A stretch of 64,000 bases of DNA, from assembly GCA_947501215.1 (NCBI GenBank), contig CANMUS010000002.1:62001-126000 (forward strand), written 5' to 3'. Position numbers and translations under genes: made by a program. How positions within the stretch are numbered: position 1 is the first letter of the stretch; each line of letters begins with the position of its first letter. The DNA comes from an uncultured Erythrobacter sp. (GTDB taxonomy: Bacteria; Pseudomonadota; Alphaproteobacteria; Sphingomonadales; Sphingomonadaceae). This document shows positions 12,745 to 20,945 of the stretch, piece after piece. Below the pieces are notes generated by a model. That model was not told the origin of the DNA. It worked only from the letters and a program-made list of their open reading frames with translations, and did no database searches.

Positions 12745-13146
12745 ATGGCGCAGGACGACCCCCCCGCAAAACCCGACAAGAGCACCGAGTGGGCGGAATT
12801 CCGCACGGACCTCGCCGAAGATCGCAATATCATGGCGATGGAGCGCACTTTCGCCGGCTGGATGCGGACGGCGTTCGCCGCGATCGGGATCGGGCTCGGC
12901 TTCAGGGCGCTGTTCGGTGCATGGGACCCGTCATGGATGCCCAAGCTCATCGCGACGGTGTTCATTCTCGGTGGTGGGTGGGTTGCGGTAAAAGCAGAAA
13001 GGCGGGCATGCAAAACGCTGGCCCGCCTGGATACGCATAAATTCGAGGCCATCTCGACCGTGAACTTCCGCGCGATGGCCTATGCCGTGGCAACTGGCTC
13101 AATTGTCCTCAGCATCGGTCTTTGGGTGATGACCGACAACGGTTAG
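12745..13146 (+). CDS. DUF202 (YidH) family membrane protein
   Basis: A 133-residue protein with three predicted transmembrane segments (about 42-60, 68-85 and 110-128). The conserved DUF202 N-terminal motif, an acidic/basic stretch followed by LAxxRTxxAxxRT, appears here as LAEDRNIMAMERTFAGWMRT. The family is small inner-membrane proteins of unknown function, related to YidH and the Vtc1-like domain. The gene follows the hypothetical protein by 35 bp. The convergent small acidic gene on the minus strand overlaps its last 4 bp. Confidence 0.8.
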   Translation: MAQDDPPAKPDKSTEWAEFRTDLAEDRNIMAMERTFAGWMRTAFAAIGIGLGFRALFGAWDPSWMPKLIATVFILGGGWVAVKAERRACKTLARLDTHKFEAISTVNFRAMAYAVATGSIVLSIGLWVMTDNG

Positions 13147-13505
13147 GTGCCGTCGCCCCGCAGGCCATCCGGCTTCTTGTCCTTGCCGTATTTATCGACA
13201 TTGTCATCATGGTTCGGCTCGCCCTTGTAGGCATCCATGTCGATCCGGCCCGAGCTTTCCATGTCGCGCATGTGATCGATCGTGTCCTGTGTCGAATCGC
13301 CCATCAGGCCGGACTTGTTGTCGCCCTTGACGCTTTCGGTCGGCGAGGTGGTCTCGGTAGTGGTCGACTGCGCTTCCTCAGCGACTTCTTGCGCCTGGTT
13401 GCGGTGATCGTCCTGCTCGTCATTGTGCATCTCGGGCGCGAGATTGGCCATACGCGCCTCCTTGCTTTCGCCGACGGGGGTGTTGGTCTTGGTGGTATCG
13501 CTCAT
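13143..13505 (-). CDS. Small hydrophilic protein of unknown function
   Basis: A 120-residue protein with no hydrophobic core and no cysteine, rich in Asp, Glu, Thr, Asn and Lys. Its composition resembles intrinsically disordered, stress-type proteins, but no family is recognised. The ATG at 13505 is supported by a strong ribosome-binding site: the minus strand reads AAAGGAGATCACCCGCG just before it. Its last codons overlap the end of the DUF202 gene. The region upstream (13506-13786) is a hairpin array. Confidence 0.65.
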   Translation of the reverse strand: MSDTTKTNTPVGESKEARMANLAPEMHNDEQDDHRNQAQEVAEEAQSTTTETTSPTESVKGDNKSGLMGDSTQDTIDHMRDMESSGRIDMDAYKGEPNHDDNVDKYGKDKKPDGLRGDGT

Positions 13506-13786
13506 CGCGGGTGATCTCCTTTCCAGGGTCAACGGCGCGGCGGGGGCGGGGGTTCCGTGGTTTGTTGGGTGCGGGCCGGACATCCGTCCTGACCTTGCTA
13601 TTCCGCCCCACGCCCCTCCCGGAGTTTTGTCGGGTGCGCCTTCGACATCCGTCGAAGGCTTGCGGCACCAGCCCACTCCCCCACCCGGCCACCCACGGCA
13701 CTATACTGATTGGGTGGCCGGGTGGGGGAGTGGGCTGGTGCCGCCGCAAGGTCGGGACGGATGTCCCGACCGCACGCAAACCAAAA
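13506..13786. repeat. Intergenic array of ATCC-loop hairpins around a long palindrome
   Basis: The 281 bp between two minus-strand genes contain no gene but at least four inverted repeats. Hairpin A has stem GGAC/GTCC with loop ATCC (13578-13589). Hairpin B has a 9-bp stem with loop ATCC (13638-13659). Hairpin C, read on the minus strand, has a 9-bp stem with loop ATCC (13750-13771). A perfect 34-bp palindrome lies between B and C. A and C are also imperfect inverted copies of each other over about 36 bp. Stem sequences differ while pairing and loop stay constant. Confidence 0.8.
13662..13744. repeat. Perfect 34-bp inverted repeat with 15-nt loop
   Basis: The left arm (13662-13695) and right arm (13711-13744) are exact reverse complements; the loop is 13696-13710. 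The arms are C-rich on one side and G-rich on the other and would form a very stable cruciform or RNA hairpin. No T-tract follows, so it is not a standard Rho-independent terminator. It lies upstream of the small hydrophilic gene and downstream of the 3-hydroxyacyl-CoA dehydrogenase gene. Confidence 0.9.
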
Positions 13787-14659
13787 TCACCTCGTCGCGA
13801 CAGGGTCGTCGCCCGAGTAGTCGTAAAACCCACGTCCGGTCTTGCGGCCGAGCCAGCCGGCTTCGACATATTTCACCAGCAGCGGCGCGGGCCGGTATTT
13901 CGCGTCGCGGGTGGTCTTGTAGAGCACCATGATGATGTCGAGGCAGGTGTCCAGCCCGACGAAATCGGCCAGCTGGAGCGGCCCCATCGGGTGGTTGAGG
14001 CCGAGACGGCAGCCTTTGTCGATGTCTTCGATGCCCGCCGTCGACTGGCCGAGCACGAACACCGCTTCATTGATCATCGGCAACAGGATGCGGTTGACTA
14101 CGAAGCCGGGCTCGTCCTGGCTCAGCACCACTTGCTTGCCCAGTCCTTCCGCGAAGGCGGTGATGCGGTCGGTGGTCGTCTGCGCAGTGGCGAGGCCGGG
14201 AATGACCTCGATCAGGCCCATCACCGGAACGGGATTGAAGAAGTGCAGGCCGATGAAGCGCGCCGGGTCGGGCGAATAGTTGGCCATGCGCGTGATGGGG
14301 ATGGAACTGGTGTTCGAGGCCATGATCGCATCAGGCGCGAGCACGTCGCCCGCCTTTTCGAAGATGGCCTGCTTGATTTCTTCCTTCTCGGTCGCTGCCT
14401 CGATGATGATGTCTGCGTCGGACATTGGCGTGTAGTCGCCCACCGGAGTGATCCGCTTCAGCGTCGCTTCGGCGTCGGCAATCTCGATCTTGCCCTTGCC
14501 GACCAGCTTGCCGAGAGCCTTGTCGATCCCGGCATGGGCTTTCTCGGCGACTTCGAGGCCGACATCAGCCAGCAGCACCTGCATGCCATGCGCGGCAACC
14601 GTCTGGGCGATCCCCGACCCCATCTGTCCGGCGCCGATAATGCCGATCGTCTTGCTCAT
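13787..14659 (-). CDS. 3-hydroxybutyryl-CoA / 3-hydroxyacyl-CoA dehydrogenase
   Basis: A 290-residue NAD(P)-dependent dehydrogenase that interconverts 3-hydroxyacyl-CoA and 3-ketoacyl-CoA, as in PaaH/Hbd. The N-terminal Rossmann motif GAGQMG is at residues 9-14. The active-site region contains SNTSSIPIT and [11 protein letters not shown] with the catalytic His. The C-terminal domain has the helical signature [15 protein letters not shown]. Length matches stand-alone enzymes rather than the FadB fusion. It acts in beta-oxidation, aromatic degradation or hydroxybutyrate metabolism; the context does not decide which. Confidence 0.93.
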   Translation of the reverse strand: MSKTIGIIGAGQMGSGIAQTVAAHGMQVLLADVGLEVAEKAHAGIDKALGKLVGKGKIEIADAEATLKRITPVGDYTPMSDADIIIEAATEKEEIKQAIFEKAGDVLAPDAIMASNTSSIPITRMANYSPDPARFIGLHFFNPVPVMGLIEVIPGLATAQTTTDRITAFAEGLGKQVVLSQDEPGFVVNRILLPMINEAVFVLGQSTAGIEDIDKGCRLGLNHPMGPLQLADFVGLDTCLDIIMVLYKTTRDAKYRPAPLLVKYVEAGWLGRKTGRGFYDYSGDDPVATR

Positions 14660-14729
14660 CGAAAATTCCTTCGCACTTGCAGCAAAGCGCTTGCACTAGC
14701 GAAGGCGACAAGGGCTGGCTAGCCGCGTT

Positions 14730-15308
14730 TCAGCGGTTCTGGCCGGGCACCCATTTGACGTCGTCCGCCCCGTCGCGATTGGCAACGCGAGCGAGCACGA
14801 AGAGATAGTCCGACAGGCGATTGATATAGGCGAGCGCCTGGGGATTGGTGCGGACCTCGGTGGCCATGGCCGTCATCGCCCGTTCCGCGCGGCGAACGGC
14901 GGCTCGCGCAACATGCAACCGCGCCGCGCCCTCGCTGCCGCCGGGAAGGACGAAACTCGTCAAGGGTTCCAGACGTTCGTTTGCAGCGTCGATCGCCTGT
15001 TCGAGCCAATCGACTTGTGAGGAGACGATCCGCAGCACCATCTCCGACGGTGTAAAATCGTCGTCATCGGGAGCCGGCGTCGCCAGATCGGCCCCAAGGT
15101 CGAACAGGTCGTTCTGGATACGGAACAGATCGTCGGCATGGCCGCTCTGCGCCAGCGCTACGGCTGCATGGCCGAGCGCGCTGTTGGCTTCGTCCACGAC
15201 ACCGATCGCCTCCATGCGCGCGTCGTGCTTGGGGAGGCGCGATCCATCGACGAGACCGGTTGTGCCGTCGTCGCCGGTACGCGTGTAGATCTTGTTGAGC
15301 TTGACCAT
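14730..15308 (-). CDS. Cob(I)alamin adenosyltransferase, PduO type
   Basis: A 192-residue PduO-family adenosyltransferase, which transfers the 5'-deoxyadenosyl group of ATP to cob(I)alamin or cob(I)yrinate. The ATP-binding N-terminal motif KIYTRTGDDGTTGL and the C-terminal signature RLSDYLFVLARVANR are both complete. The four- to five-helix bundle length is normal. The gene begins 21 bp downstream of the small twin-transmembrane gene and is probably in the same minus-strand unit. No cobalamin riboswitch was seen upstream. Confidence 0.93.
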   Translation of the reverse strand: MVKLNKIYTRTGDDGTTGLVDGSRLPKHDARMEAIGVVDEANSALGHAAVALAQSGHADDLFRIQNDLFDLGADLATPAPDDDDFTPSEMVLRIVSSQVDWLEQAIDAANERLEPLTSFVLPGGSEGAARLHVARAAVRRAERAMTAMATEVRTNPQALAYINRLSDYLFVLARVANRDGADDVKWVPGQNR

Positions 15309-15329
15309 GTCGCGAGGCCCTGACCGGGC

Positions 15330-15569
15330 TCAGTTCGCGATGGCAAGTATGATCGCGACCACAGCGATCGCCAGTGCCTGGTATTTCACACGGGCGAACA
15401 TCGCGCGGTTCTGCGCCAGCTGCATCTCGGTCGCATCGACCTGCTCGCCGCTTTCGAGATCGACTTTCGTGCTTTTCAGGAACGCCACAATGCCGCGCAC
15501 GAGGCTGACGACGACGAGGATCATGAGGACGACGAGGACGATGGCGAGGAATGTGTTCATAGTGCCCAT
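15330..15569 (-). CDS. Small twin-transmembrane protein, HIG1-like
   Basis: A 79-residue protein with two predicted membrane helices (about residues 5-29 and 61-78) separated by a hydrophilic loop containing AQNRAMFARVKYQ. This layout matches the HIG1-domain twin-transmembrane proteins common in alphaproteobacteria, which are linked to respiratory supercomplexes in mitochondria. Function in bacteria is inferred only. An ATG at 15560 gives a 76-residue alternative. It begins 3 bp after the stop of gluQ. Confidence 0.75.
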   Translation of the reverse strand: MGTMNTFLAIVLVVLMILVVVSLVRGIVAFLKSTKVDLESGEQVDATEMQLAQNRAMFARVKYQALAIAVVAIILAIAN

Positions 15570-15572
15570 GAC

Positions 15573-16403
15573 TTAGGTGCTGGTGAGCGAAATACCAGCC
15601 GGAAAACGGTGCAAGCGCAGTTGCTCGGCAAGCAACGGTCCATCCTCCCCGCCCGTTCTGCGGTCCGCGAGAGATGGCGAGCCGCGCCGCTTGGCGAGTT
15701 TCTTGCCACTCTCGTCCATCAACAAGCCATGGTGGTGCCAACGCGGCACGGGCAGGCCTAGCAGCGCCTGAAGCAGGCGATGGATGTGGGTTGCAGGGAA
15801 CAGGTCCTGACCGCGCGTGACCAGTGTCACGCCGTCCGCCGCATCGTCGAGCGTCGCGGCGAGATGATAGCTGGCGGGCGCGTCTTTACGTACAATCACT
15901 ACATCGCCGGCTTCGCGCGGGTCGGCCGTCATGCGCCCGGCCAGTTCGTCTTCCCAGTCGAGATCGCCGGCGTGCGCCATCGCGCAGTCCACATCGAGGC
16001 GCAGCGCCGCCGGTTTAGCAGGATCGAGCAGGCGGCCCTTGCAGGTGCCCGGATACACGAGGCCTTCCGGTCCCAGCCGTGGTTTCAAGGCTTCGATTTC
16101 AGCCCGTGTGCAAGTGCATGGATAGAGCAGTCCTGCCTCCAGCAGCTCTCGAGCAGCCTCGTCGTAGCTCTCCAGCCGGGTCGATTGCGCGGGCACTTCA
16201 TCCCATTCGAGCCCGAGCCATTCGAGGTCGCGGCGGAACTCGTCGCCGAGTTCGGGGCGGGAGCGCGCACCGTCGATATCCTCGACCCTCAGCAGGAATT
16301 TCCCATCCCGCTCCTTCGCCAGATCGTGCGCGACGATCGCCGAATACGCATGGCCGAGATGCAGCGGGCCGTTGGGACTGGGGGCGAAGCGGGTGACGGC
16401 CAA
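15573..16403 (-). CDS. gluQ: Glutamyl-Q tRNA(Asp) synthetase
   Basis: A 276-residue truncated glutamyl-tRNA synthetase paralogue that loads glutamate onto the queuosine base of tRNA(Asp). It has the class I HIGH motif as HLGH (in FAPSPNGPLHLGHA), the zinc-site region LYPCTCTRAEIEA and the KMSKS-like KKLAKR. It lacks the C-terminal anticodon-binding domain, as expected. The start is assigned to a TTG at 16403 because no ATG or GTG in frame would preserve the conserved N-terminus. queC at 52424-53143 also belongs to queuosine metabolism but is not adjacent. Confidence 0.92.
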   Translation of the reverse strand: MAVTRFAPSPNGPLHLGHAYSAIVAHDLAKERDGKFLLRVEDIDGARSRPELGDEFRRDLEWLGLEWDEVPAQSTRLESYDEAARELLEAGLLYPCTCTRAEIEALKPRLGPEGLVYPGTCKGRLLDPAKPAALRLDVDCAMAHAGDLDWEDELAGRMTADPREAGDVVIVRKDAPASYHLAATLDDAADGVTLVTRGQDLFPATHIHRLLQALLGLPVPRWHHHGLLMDESGKKLAKRRGSPSLADRRTGGEDGPLLAEQLRLHRFPAGISLTST

Positions 16404-16505
16404 GGTGGCGATTCTCGGGACAAGTTTGTGGATAGCCTGTCTGTAACAGTCTTGACGCTTCCCGATGCAAGTGCATTTTCAGATCCATCGGGAGGAGCGT
16501 GTCGC

Positions 16506-17114
16506 ATGTTCAGGGCCGAACTGCTGGAACGGGCCGCGAGGTTTCGAAGTAGTGCCGAGGATCCGACGCGCAATCTGCAGTCGTGTCCGTCCCTCGTCCT
16601 GAATGCCGATTACACTCCCCTATCCTACTACCCGCTCAGCCTGTGGCCCTGGCAGACTGCGATCAAGGCGATCTTCCTCGACCGGGTCGATGTGATCGCC
16701 AGCTACGAGCGGGAGGTCCATTCGCCCAATCTCGACATGAAGATCCCCAGCGTTATCGCGCTAAAGCAATATGTGAAGCCGAGCGAGTTTCCCGCCTTCA
16801 CACGCTTCAACGTGTTCCTGCGCGATCGCTTCAGCTGCCAGTTCTGCGGCGACATGGGCAATCTGACCTTCGACCACGTGATCCCCCGGCGCCTCGGCGG
16901 CAAGACTACGTGGGAAAACATCGCCACCGCCTGCGCGCCCTGCAATCTCAAGAAAGGCGGGCGCACACCGCAGCAGGCGAATATGCAGCTCTATGCCAAG
17001 CCTATCCGGCCGACGCACTGGCAGTTGCAGCAGTACGGCAAGCAATTCCCGCCGAATTACCTGCACGAAACCTGGCGCGATTGGCTCTATTGGGACATCG
17101 AGCTGGAAGAGTGA
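16506..17114 (+). CDS. HNH endonuclease family protein
   Basis: A 202-residue protein with a C-terminal HNH nuclease fold: FSCQFCGDMGN, the His-containing FDHVIPRRLGG and ENIATACAPCNLKKG give the two CxxC zinc knuckles and the H-N-H residues. The N-terminal half includes LVLNADYTPLSYYPLS, typical of a conserved bacterial HNH group. Its cellular role is unknown; it need not be a homing or restriction enzyme. The ATG at 16506 has a good GGGAGGAG ribosome site about 10 bp upstream, so the longer open frame starting at 15780 is not used. Confidence 0.9.
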   Translation: MFRAELLERAARFRSSAEDPTRNLQSCPSLVLNADYTPLSYYPLSLWPWQTAIKAIFLDRVDVIASYEREVHSPNLDMKIPSVIALKQYVKPSEFPAFTRFNVFLRDRFSCQFCGDMGNLTFDHVIPRRLGGKTTWENIATACAPCNLKKGGRTPQQANMQLYAKPIRPTHWQLQQYGKQFPPNYLHETWRDWLYWDIELEE

Positions 17115-17302
17115 GAAAGCGGGGACCGGTAGATAAAGGACGTGTCGCGCTCAAAGCGATTATCCTCGCAGGGACATTCCTCGGAACGATCTAAATTCTT
17201 TTGATGTTCCTGGCCGTAGAAGAGTGCCGAGCAGACTGGAACCCACTCGACTGCGACGATCTTGACCTCCGCACCGTCGTGCCTGCACCGAAAGCAAATT
17301 GA
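17111..17302 (+). pseudogene. Probable small membrane protein gene split by an in-frame TAA
   Basis: From a GTG at 17111, overlapping the HNH stop as GTGA, the frame encodes 27 residues ending LAGTFLGTI. It meets a TAA at 17192-17194 and then continues in the same frame with ILLMFLAVEECRADW to a TGA at 17300-17302. Joined across the stop, it would be a roughly 63-residue protein with one continuous hydrophobic helix and an acidic, two-cysteine tail. This suggests a nonsense mutation in a small membrane protein, or a base error. A 32-codon ORF from the ATG at 17204 is the other possibility. Confidence 0.45.
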
Positions 17303-17351
17303 GTTTGGGGTGCCAATCGAGAACTTGAGCCGAGTATTAATTCATACACTG

Positions 17352-17383
17352 AAAAGCGGCGCCGGTCCGAAGACTGGCGCCGC
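17352..17383 (-). terminator. Rho-independent terminator of the small acidic lipoprotein gene
   Basis: On the minus strand a 12-bp stem with one A-C mismatch (plus-strand 17356-17383) closes on a CTTCGG tetraloop. It is followed by TTTT (plus-strand AAAA at 17352-17355). It lies 38 bp after the stop of the gene at 17422-17697. The rest of 17303-17351 shows no feature. Confidence 0.85.
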
Positions 17384-17421
17384 CTGAATTCCCGATGGTA
17401 GTATTCCAGCAGGCCAGCCGA

Positions 17422-17697
17422 TTACATGCCGGTTTCGTCCATCGCGCCTTCGTCGACGGCGTCTTCCGCTGCATCGCCGGCTTCGCCCATGGCATCGGCT
17501 TCGGCGTCGAGAGCTTCTTCAGCTGCTTCGTCGCCCTGTGCTTCGGCGAGGTCGGCCTGTTCTTCAAGCAGGTCTTCCTGCGATTCGGCCTGCTGTTCGA
17601 CCAGATCTTCCTGAGCTTCCTGCTCGCTTTCGGCGCAGGCGCCTAGCGCTGCGAATGCGAAAGCCGAAGCGACGAGAGTTACGTGGTTGAATTTCAT
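17422..17697 (-). CDS. Small acidic lipoprotein, Glu/Ala/Gln-rich
   Basis: A 91-residue protein with a signal peptide and a lipobox (ALGAC, lipidated Cys21). The mature part is almost wholly Asp, Glu, Ala, Gln and Gly, with repeated units such as QEDLVEQQAESQEDLLEEQ. It is predicted to be a highly charged helix. No family is recognised. It probably sits in the outer membrane as a periplasmic extension. The start ATG at 17697 is preferred over an upstream in-frame codon at 17739 because it begins the signal peptide. A clear terminator follows. Confidence 0.75.
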   Translation of the reverse strand: MKFNHVTLVASAFAFAALGACAESEQEAQEDLVEQQAESQEDLLEEQADLAEAQGDEAAEEALDAEADAMGEAGDAAEDAVDEGAMDETGM

Positions 17698-17807
17698 GAG
17701 GTATCCCCTTGATTCTGCCAAACGTGGCAGGTGGCGCAATTGTGGCGAAAATAAGGAGGTCGGTCAAATCCGAAATGCGCGATTGCGATAAAGCGAGGCC
17801 TTGCAGC

Positions 17808-19025
17808 TCAGGTGACAGCCGCCCGTTCGCGAAATTCCGCACGTTGCCATTCGCCGGTTTCGAGCACTTCCGCCAGATGCCGTACGGCTTCCGCCATGTC
17901 CGCGAACCGCAAATAGGCGGGCGCAAAGCCGAAGCGCAGGATGTCGGGATCGCGGAAATCGCCAATCACCCCTCGGGCGATCAGCGCCTGACATATGGCG
18001 TAGGCTTCCGGGTGGCGGAAGGATAGCTGGCTGCCGCGCTCCGCAGGATCGGTCGGGCTCACGAGATCCATATCGAGGTCCGCTTCGGCGAGACACTGCC
18101 GGAAAAACTCGGACAAGGCCTGTGACTTCGCATGAAGCCGCTCGATGCCGATCTCGGCAATCAGGTCTACCCCGACCTCCAGCGCCGCAAGGCCGAGGAT
18201 GCCGGGCGTGCCGCAGAGGAGGCGGTCGACCCCCGGTGCGGGCTCGTAATCGTCGCTGAAGGCGAACGGACGGGCGTGCCCCATCCATCCGCTCAAGGGC
18301 TGGCGTACATCGCCGTGATGCCGCTCAGCGATAAAGGTATAGGCCGGTGCGCCGGGGCCGCCATTGAAGTATTTGTAACCACAGCCGACGGCGAAATCCG
18401 CTCCGCGCGCATTCAGATCGATCGGGAGGGCGCCGCCCGAATGCGACAGATCCCATAACACCAGCGCGCCCGCCTGCTGCGCGGCTTCGGTCAGCGCGGC
18501 CATGTCGAACAGTTCGCCGGTCTTGTAATGGGCATGGGTCAGCAGCAGCAGCGCGACGTCGTCGTTCAGCGCGTCAAACAGGTTCTCGCGCGATGCCAGC
18601 CGCCGCTCGGCCAATCCCTGCGCCTCCAGCCCTTCGATCATGTAGATGTCGGTCGGGAAATTGCCGGGCTCGCTCAGCACCACCTTGCGGCCGCGCCGCA
18701 TCATCAGCGCTGCGCTGATTAGCTTGAACAGGTTCACCGAGACGCTGTCGGCGACGATCACTTCATGCGGCTGCGCGCCGATCAAAGGCGCGATCTTCGC
18801 GCCGACACGCTGGGGCAGGTCGATCCAGCCGGCGGCGTTCCAGCTGCGGATCAGCCCCTCGCCCCACTCATCCTGCACGACCTTGGCCAGCCGGCCGGGC
18901 GTCGCTTTCGGCAGGCAGCCGAGCGAATTGCCATCGAGATAGATCACGCCCTCGGGCAAGTGGAACCGATCGCGGTACTGGGCTAGCGGGTCGCCCGCGT
19001 CGAGGATGCGCGCGCGCTCGATCAT
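17808..19025 (-). CDS. kynU: Kynureninase
   Basis: A 405-residue PLP enzyme that cleaves kynurenine to anthranilate and alanine. The PLP-binding Lys218 is in GCGYKYFNGGPGAP and the pyridine-N Asp192 is in LWDLSHSGG. The N-terminal substrate region YLDGNSLGCLPK and the C-terminal GDFRDPDILRFGFAP are typical of KynU. Its ATG at 19025 overlaps the kynB stop as ATGA, so translation is coupled. It is the last gene of the kynA-kynB-kynU operon. Confidence 0.95.
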   Translation of the reverse strand: MIERARILDAGDPLAQYRDRFHLPEGVIYLDGNSLGCLPKATPGRLAKVVQDEWGEGLIRSWNAAGWIDLPQRVGAKIAPLIGAQPHEVIVADSVSVNLFKLISAALMMRRGRKVVLSEPGNFPTDIYMIEGLEAQGLAERRLASRENLFDALNDDVALLLLTHAHYKTGELFDMAALTEAAQQAGALVLWDLSHSGGALPIDLNARGADFAVGCGYKYFNGGPGAPAYTFIAERHHGDVRQPLSGWMGHARPFAFSDDYEPAPGVDRLLCGTPGILGLAALEVGVDLIAEIGIERLHAKSQALSEFFRQCLAEADLDMDLVSPTDPAERGSQLSFRHPEAYAICQALIARGVIGDFRDPDILRFGFAPAYLRFADMAEAVRHLAEVLETGEWQRAEFRERAAVT

Positions 19026-19669
19026 TCGGCCAGCTCCCGCAGGATCGCGCGGCACAGGCCCGCATCGCCGCCCGCCACTTTCAGTGGCAGCGCGACCAGC
19101 TCGTAGCGCCCCTCCGGCACTTCATCGAGCACCAGCCCTTCGAGGATGCGCATGTCGTGGTCCAGCACCGCCTTGTGCGCAGCCATCGTCTTGCTGTCCT
19201 GCGGATCGACGCTCGGCGCGTCGGTCCCGATCAGCTTGACACCCTGCAGCGCGAGCCATTCGATGGTTTCGGCGGCAATCGCCGTGAAGCCGCTGTCCCA
19301 GTCGTCGTGCGGGAAGCGCGCGAAGGTGCGGAACAGTACGCGGTCTGCGCTTTCGATATGCGGCAGGTCGCCGACATCAACCTCGCCGCCGGTTACGGCG
19401 GTTGCGTCCACGACGAGGCATTCGCCGATATAGGGATCGAGCTCGACGCTAGCGATGTCCGGCGCATCGGTGGAATAATGTAGCGGCGCATCGCCATGCG
19501 TGCCCGAGTGGGTACTCATGGTCATCCGCCCGACGTTGACCGACGATCCGTCCTCCATTTTCCATGTCCGCTCGAAGGCGAAGTCGGTATCGCCGGGCCA
19601 CACGGGCAATCCCGGGCGGAGCGTCTGCGAGATGTCCCAGATCCGCCGCTTGCTGCGCCACGAACTCAT
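19022..19669 (-). CDS. kynB: Kynurenine formamidase (arylformamidase)
   Basis: A 215-residue metal-dependent cyclase-family hydrolase that converts N-formylkynurenine to kynurenine and formate. The zinc-binding signature is seen as THSGTHGDAPLHY, with H54, H58 and D60 as ligands. Further conserved parts are IWDISQTLRPGLPVWPGD near the N-terminus and GVKLIGTDAPSVDP. Both ends overlap neighbours by 4 bp or less (ATGA junctions with kynA and kynU). The short-chain length and motif separate it from the alpha/beta-hydrolase formamidases. Confidence 0.95.
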   Translation of the reverse strand: MSSWRSKRRIWDISQTLRPGLPVWPGDTDFAFERTWKMEDGSSVNVGRMTMSTHSGTHGDAPLHYSTDAPDIASVELDPYIGECLVVDATAVTGGEVDVGDLPHIESADRVLFRTFARFPHDDWDSGFTAIAAETIEWLALQGVKLIGTDAPSVDPQDSKTMAAHKAVLDHDMRILEGLVLDEVPEGRYELVALPLKVAGGDAGLCRAILRELAE

Positions 19670-20457
19670 ATCGCCGTCCTTACACTGAGCAGTTCCGGGA
19701 AGAAGGCAGCCTTCAGCACGCCTGCCAGATAGGGCACGCCGGGCGTCCCGCCGGTGCCCTTCTTGAAGCCGATAATGCGTTCGACCGTCTTCAGATGGCC
19801 GAAGCGCCAGCGCTGGAAGTGGTATTCGAGATCGACCAGCTTTTCGGCCAGCTCGTAAAGATCCCAGTGCTCCTGCGGATCGCGATAGATTTCCGCCCAC
19901 GCGGCTTCGACCTCGCGAGAATGGTCCCACGCCTCGTCGACCGGCCGATCGAGTACGTTTTGTGGTATTTCGAAGCCTCGCCGCGCCAGCAGCGCCACAG
20001 CTTCGGCGTAGATGCTCTTGCGCGCCAGTTCCTCGCGCAGCTCCGCCGCGACCTCCGGCGTCGCTTCGTGCATAGTCACCATGTCGGGCTTCCGCCCGCC
20101 GAGCATGAATTCCATCATCCGGTACTGCGCGCTCTGGAAGCCGCTGGAACTGCCGAGATGCGGGCGGATGGTCGAATAGTCATGCGGCGTCATGGTGCTG
20201 AGCACGTCCCAGCTCTGGATCAGCTGCCCCTGTGCGCGCGCCACGCGGGCGAGCATCTTGAAAGCCGGGCGCAGCCGGTCTGCGATGATGCAGGCGCGCG
20301 CTTCCTCCAGTTCGTGAAGGCAGAGCTTCAGCCACAATTCGCTGGCTTGGTGGACGATGATGAACAGCATTTCGTCATGCGCATCGGAAGCGGGATGCTG
20401 CGCGGCCAGAATGCGGTCGAGATCGAGATAGCCGGAATAGGTAACGTCTTGCGCCAT
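19666..20457 (-). CDS. kynA: Tryptophan 2,3-dioxygenase
   Basis: A 263-residue heme enzyme that opens the indole ring of tryptophan to give N-formylkynurenine, the first step of the pathway completed by the two downstream genes. Conserved elements include YSGYLDLDRIL at the N-terminus, DEMLFIIVHQASELWLK with an active-site His, and RFGHLKTVERIIGFKKGTG containing the proximal heme histidine. It is first in the operon; a 63-bp gap separates it from the DUF4112 gene stop upstream. Confidence 0.96.
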   Translation of the reverse strand: MAQDVTYSGYLDLDRILAAQHPASDAHDEMLFIIVHQASELWLKLCLHELEEARACIIADRLRPAFKMLARVARAQGQLIQSWDVLSTMTPHDYSTIRPHLGSSSGFQSAQYRMMEFMLGGRKPDMVTMHEATPEVAAELREELARKSIYAEAVALLARRGFEIPQNVLDRPVDEAWDHSREVEAAWAEIYRDPQEHWDLYELAEKLVDLEYHFQRWRFGHLKTVERIIGFKKGTGGTPGVPYLAGVLKAAFFPELLSVRTAI

Positions 20458-20520
20458 CCCTGCGCTCTAGCGCGCATTCGCGGCGTGCGAAACTGTGGGG
20501 GCGAAACTATGGCGGCGAAA

Positions 20521-20940
20521 CTACCGGTCGATCACCATGGTGTGCGGATGGTGCTTGTCGAGATGCTTCTTCACGATTCGCAGGTTCCGTGTGTTCGACC
20601 GGAAGGCGAGGTCGAAGGCGTCGCCGACGAGGGGGACGGCACCCACCGCGCTGTCGAACGCGATATTGCCGGCCATGCGCCACAGCTTCCACTTCGGAAT
20701 GCCGAGGTTGCGGGCTTCCCAGACGATGTAAGCCCCCATGGCAGCCGTGACCACGTCGCCGATGACCGGGACAAGTCCGATGATGGAGTCCAGTCCGACG
20801 GGGTATTTCGTGCCCGGGATGGTAAAGCTGCGTTCGAGCAGGTGTTCCATCGCTTCGATCCGCTTGCGGATCGACACGAGGTCGTTGCCCGTCGGCAGTT
20901 CGATGCCCATCGGGCGCAGGGGTTCAGGTCCATCGGCCAT
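20521..20940 (-). CDS. DUF4112 family protein
   Basis: A 139-residue protein of the DUF4112 type. The conserved core has two hydrophobic hairpins with the pattern GLDSIIGLVPVIGDVVTAAM and VGAVPLVGDAFDLAFRSN, both present. It is likely to be membrane-associated, and its function is unknown. It lies 5 bp downstream of the solute-binding lipoprotein gene and is probably co-transcribed with it. Confidence 0.85.
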   Translation of the reverse strand: MADGPEPLRPMGIELPTGNDLVSIRKRIEAMEHLLERSFTIPGTKYPVGLDSIIGLVPVIGDVVTAAMGAYIVWEARNLGIPKWKLWRMAGNIAFDSAVGAVPLVGDAFDLAFRSNTRNLRIVKKHLDKHHPHTMVIDR

Positions 20941-20945
20941 GCGTT

